A stretch of DNA of 9,739 bases, taken from positions 1 to 9,739 of the forward strand of contig JAUPVI010000025.1 of the NCBI GenBank assembly GCA_030917105.1. Reading direction: 5' to 3'. The notes below the pieces were generated by a model. It did not search any database and was not told where the DNA came from. It worked only from the letters and a program-made list of their open reading frames with translations. Position 1 is the stretch's first letter; the number at the start of each line of letters is the position of its first letter. Positions 7,237 to 9,739 of this stretch are shown one piece after another. Position numbers and translations under genes: made by a program. Source of the stretch: Candidatus Babelota bacterium (GTDB lineage: Bacteria > Babelota > Babeliae > Babelales > JAUPTZ01).

Positions 7237-7242
7237 TAGGTG
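7237..7242 (+). promoter_or_regulatory. topA ribosome-binding site overlapping an alternative GTG
   Basis: TAGGTG lies 6 bases before ATG 7249. The longer possible start, GTG at 7240, is itself part of this site and has no good Shine-Dalgarno of its own. The protein from ATG 7249 begins MPKLLIVESPAK, the usual TopA N terminus. Confidence 0.65.
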
Positions 7243-7248
7243 CCATAC

Positions 7249-9501
7249 ATGCCAAAACTCCTTATTGTTGAATCACCTGCCAAAATCAAGACGATTGGAA
7301 AGTTCTTGGGCAAGGAATTCAAAATCATGTCCACCTTTGGCCATGTCAAAGATTTACCACCCCATAAACTCGGAGTTACCATCACCGCAGACAACCAAAT
7401 CGACCTAGAATATGTTCCACTAGACGATAAGGCTGATACGATTTCCCAAATCTGCAAACAAGCACGTACCTGCGACGAAGTCTTTCTGGCCTCTGACCCT
7501 GACCGTGAAGGAGAAATCATCTCGTGGCATATTGGCCAAGAAATCGAGAAAGTTCTCAAAAAAGGCCTTATTCACCGTATAACGTTTAACGAAATCACCA
7601 AGCCCGCGGTTGAAAAGGCTATTGCCGACAAACGCAGCATTGATGAAAACAAAGTGCATGCACAGCAAGCCCGCCGCGTTCTTGACCGCTGGGTAGGCTA
7701 TGAGGTCTCCCCTATCTTATGGAAAAAAATTACGAAGGGACTCTCCGCTGGCCGCGTACAATCGGTTGGTCTGATGCTGGTCTGCCTGCGAGAAGATGAA
7801 ATTGTCGCCTTTAAAGTAGAAGAATACTGGTCGATTCACGGTATTTTCGTGATTGACGGCGAAACGTTTGAAGCAGAACTTGCCCGTATTAAAGGCAAAA
7901 AACCGGACGTTACGACGAAAGAAGGGGCCGATGCTATCATCGCCAAACTGAAAGGGGCACCGTATACCATCAGCAAAGTCACCGACAAAAAACGCTTGAA
8001 ACAACCAGCACCGCCGTTTATGACCAGCTCGCTTCAGCAAGATGCGTTTAACAAGCTTGGTTTTTCGGTTGACCGCACTATGCAAATAGCGCAAAAGTTG
8101 TACGAAGGGCTACCGCTTCGTGATAAAGACAATCCAGAAGCGCTCATCACCTACATGCGTACCGACTCGCTCCGTATCTCTGAAACCGCAATGGTTGACG
8201 TACGGGACTACATCAAAAATACATTCGGCAGTAAATACCTGCCGACCAAAGAGCGACAGTTCGAAGCCAAAGGAGCTTCGCAAGATGCTCACGAAGCGAT
8301 CCGTCCGATTGATGTGAGCCACACCCCAGACAAAGTTGGCCCGTACTTAAGCGCCGAGCAAGCAAAACTCTACGAACTTATTTGGAAACGGTTTGTTGCC
8401 AGCCAGATGGAAGCCGCGGAATTTTTCCAACGTACTGTTCAAATTGAAGGCGGCGACTATGAATTTCGTACCACTGGCTCAACGCTTATGTTTGACGGCT
8501 TCTTGAACGTGTACTTAGCAGAAGAAGATGAAGAGGAAAAATCAGCTACCATTCCAAAATCAGTTGCCGACGGCAAAGCAGTCGACCTGAACAAAGGAGA
8601 AGGCAAGCAGCACTTTACCAAACCACCAGCACGCTATACACAGGCAACGTTGGTAAAAGAATTAAAAGAAAAAGACATTGGTCGTCCAAGTACGTACGCC
8701 GCTATTCTTTCAACCTTGATCAAACGAAATTACGTCACGGTTGATAACAAGCGGTTTTCACCATCAGAACTTGGACGCTCGGTAAACAAACTCCTCACCC
8801 ACCATCTCCCCGATATTATTAACGTCGACTTTACCGCTAACATGGAACAGTCACTTGATAAAATCGCCGAGGGTTCCATTGAACGCGACAAAGTACTGCT
8901 AGAGTTCTACAAAAAATTTAGTAAAGACCTTGAAGCGTTTGGCGGCGCTCCCGGAAAAAAAGAAGCACAGAAAACCGAACTCACTTGTCCAGAATCAGGG
9001 TGTGGAAAAGCACTCTACATTCGCTTTGGACGGAGCGGTGAGTTTGTGGGATGTGAGGGTTTTCCCGACTGCACATTCACCAGCAATTATACGAGGGACG
9101 AACAAGGAAATATTATGTTGACAGCTAACGAACCAGTACAACCAGAGACCACCGGTCTTAAATGCCCAAAATGCAGCAAAGATATGGTCAAACGTATTGG
9201 CAAATACGGACCGTTCATCTCTTGCTCTGGCTACCCTGCCTGTAAGCATATTCATCAAGAAACACTCAAAATGGCCTGTCCAAAATGTGGCGGTCAGATT
9301 GCCAAACGCGCCTGGCGTGGCGGAAGCTTCTGGGGATGTACCGGTTACCCAAACTGCAAGTTTGCTGTATTTAACGATGTTAAAGAGATCCCATGCTCAA
9401 AATGTGGTACACAGCCATACATGATTGTTAACAAAGGAAAGGATGGCGTTGAGACGCTGTCGTGTCCTGACAAGGAATGTGGGAATGTTGTTAAAGAATA
9501 G
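7249..9501 (+). CDS. topA: DNA topoisomerase I (type IA), with four C-terminal zinc ribbons
   Basis: This 750-residue cytoplasmic enzyme relaxes negatively supercoiled DNA by passing a strand through a transient single-strand break held by a 5'-phosphotyrosine. The N-terminal TOPRIM domain shows Glu8 in IVESPAK and the Mg2+-binding motif DPDREGE (83-89). The SAGRVQS motif is at 166-172. The catalytic tyrosine is Tyr302 in ITYMRTDS, equivalent to Tyr319 of E. coli. The core continues through a conserved GRPSTYA stretch. Four Cys-rich zinc ribbons follow, starting near residues 580, 639, 677 and 716; each keeps its cysteines, the first and fourth with wider first-pair spacing (CPESGC) or a wider second pair (CPDKEC). 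The whole family architecture is present with no frameshift. ATG 7249 is preferred over the in-frame GTG at 7240. The gene is divergent from the exported-protein gene and ends at an intrinsic terminator, so it is probably monocistronic. Confidence 0.98.
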   Translation: MPKLLIVESPAKIKTIGKFLGKEFKIMSTFGHVKDLPPHKLGVTITADNQIDLEYVPLDDKADTISQICKQARTCDEVFLASDPDREGEIISWHIGQEIEKVLKKGLIHRITFNEITKPAVEKAIADKRSIDENKVHAQQARRVLDRWVGYEVSPILWKKITKGLSAGRVQSVGLMLVCLREDEIVAFKVEEYWSIHGIFVIDGETFEAELARIKGKKPDVTTKEGADAIIAKLKGAPYTISKVTDKKRLKQPAPPFMTSSLQQDAFNKLGFSVDRTMQIAQKLYEGLPLRDKDNPEALITYMRTDSLRISETAMVDVRDYIKNTFGSKYLPTKERQFEAKGASQDAHEAIRPIDVSHTPDKVGPYLSAEQAKLYELIWKRFVASQMEAAEFFQRTVQIEGGDYEFRTTGSTLMFDGFLNVYLAEEDEEEKSATIPKSVADGKAVDLNKGEGKQHFTKPPARYTQATLVKELKEKDIGRPSTYAAILSTLIKRNYVTVDNKRFSPSELGRSVNKLLTHHLPDIINVDFTANMEQSLDKIAEGSIERDKVLLEFYKKFSKDLEAFGGAPGKKEAQKTELTCPESGCGKALYIRFGRSGEFVGCEGFPDCTFTSNYTRDEQGNIMLTANEPVQPETTGLKCPKCSKDMVKRIGKYGPFISCSGYPACKHIHQETLKMACPKCGGQIAKRAWRGGSFWGCTGYPNCKFAVFNDVKEIPCSKCGTQPYMIVNKGKDGVETLSCPDKECGNVVKE

Positions 9502-9520
9502 CCCTACGGGGTTTTGGATT

Positions 9521-9566
9521 AGAAGAGGCTGGTGCGATTACTCACACCAGCCTCTTCTGCTTTTGT
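9521..9566 (+). terminator. Intrinsic terminator of topA
   Basis: A perfect 14-bp stem pairs AGAAGAGGCTGGTG (9521-9534) with CACCAGCCTCTTCT (9545-9558) around a 10-base loop, and is followed by GCTTTTGTAT. It starts 20 bases after the topA stop. The T tract is short (four), but the stem is long and GC-containing. Being symmetric, it could also act on leftward transcripts, for which AGAAG... has no good T tract. Confidence 0.85.
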
Positions 9567-9739
9567 ATAACGACTTCAAATCTACTCTTTATCCTCCTAT
9601 TTCCTTTCCCTGCCGGGGACGGTTTTTTTGGGGCCCCCCACGCGGGACGCAACTTCTCGTCGCCGCGCCCCTTGTGGCGCGATGATGCGACGAACCAGAT
9701 GGTCCCTTGAAGGGGCACCCGGTACCTCTTCTGCATTCA
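9567..9739. other. GC-rich, hairpin-forming tail without a convincing gene
   Basis: The stretch from about 9610 to the window end is visibly more GC-rich than the rest. It includes the palindrome GGGGCCCC (9630-9637). An interrupted hairpin pairs TCGTCGC (9657-9663) with GCGACGA (9687-9693) and CGCGCC (9664-9669) with GGCGCG (9676-9681), leaving a 5-base bulge. A smaller hairpin lies at about 9701-9719. No conserved RNase P, tmRNA, SRP or 6S motif was recognised. Short open frames exist on both strands but none has start signals or a family match. It could be a structured RNA, a repeat element or the edge of a feature beyond the window. Confidence 0.45.

Larger units (their letters stand above)
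6926..7248. other. Divergent intergenic region between the exported-protein gene and topA
   Basis: This 323-bp gap holds no gene. It contains the start signals of the leftward exported-protein gene, a 42-bp inverted repeat (6969-7010), a 12-bp palindrome (7034-7045), a 7-bp inverted repeat (7118-7135) and a possible topA promoter (from 7181). The remaining sequence shows no recognisable riboswitch or RNA gene. Confidence 0.75.

Noticed and set aside
9542..9736. 64-codon minus-strand frame at the right end
   Set aside because: It runs through the topA terminator, its start lies three bases from the window edge so no start signal can be judged, and the product matches no family I know. The region is described as non-coding, with low certainty.

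Overview
The window is a bacterial chromosome segment of medium GC with five protein genes, one tRNA and several non-coding elements. There is no phage, CRISPR, transposase or rRNA signal. The organism cannot be named from the sequence alone. Two long orphan exported proteins, a PutP-type amino-acid scavenging symporter and a REP-like palindrome would suit a host-associated or intracellular lineage (Candidatus Dependentiae came to mind). That is a low-confidence inference.

Layout, left to right: a tRNA-Thr(CGU) on the minus strand (3-77). A polytopic membrane protein of unknown function on the minus strand (144-893). A 791-residue predicted lipoprotein of unknown function on the minus strand (979-3354), 85 bp upstream of the membrane-protein gene and possibly co-transcribed with it. 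A divergent promoter region (3355-3503). A PutP-like Na+/solute symporter on the plus strand (3504-4865). A 687-residue exported, C-terminally anchored protein of unknown function on the minus strand (4862-6925), whose stop codon interlocks with that of the symporter in a shared TTAA. A 323-bp divergent intergenic region (6926-7248) with a large perfect inverted repeat and two smaller dyads. DNA topoisomerase I (topA) on the plus strand (7249-9501), with a strong intrinsic terminator. A GC-rich, hairpin-forming tail (9567-9739) with no convincing gene.

Functionally, topA is the housekeeping anchor: it relaxes negative supercoils. The symporter probably imports proline or a similar solute using the Na+ gradient. 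The two large exported proteins have no recognised domain, but both combine an N-terminal export signal with a Gly/Ala-rich hydrophobic C-terminal segment and a short basic tail. They are therefore likely cell-envelope or surface proteins. The lipoprotein gene also carries two A9 tracts within its first 60 codons, which could allow slippage. The main leads are this pair of surface proteins, the homopolymer tracts, the palindromic repeat beside a promoter, and the structured right end. No complete new multi-gene system is evident.
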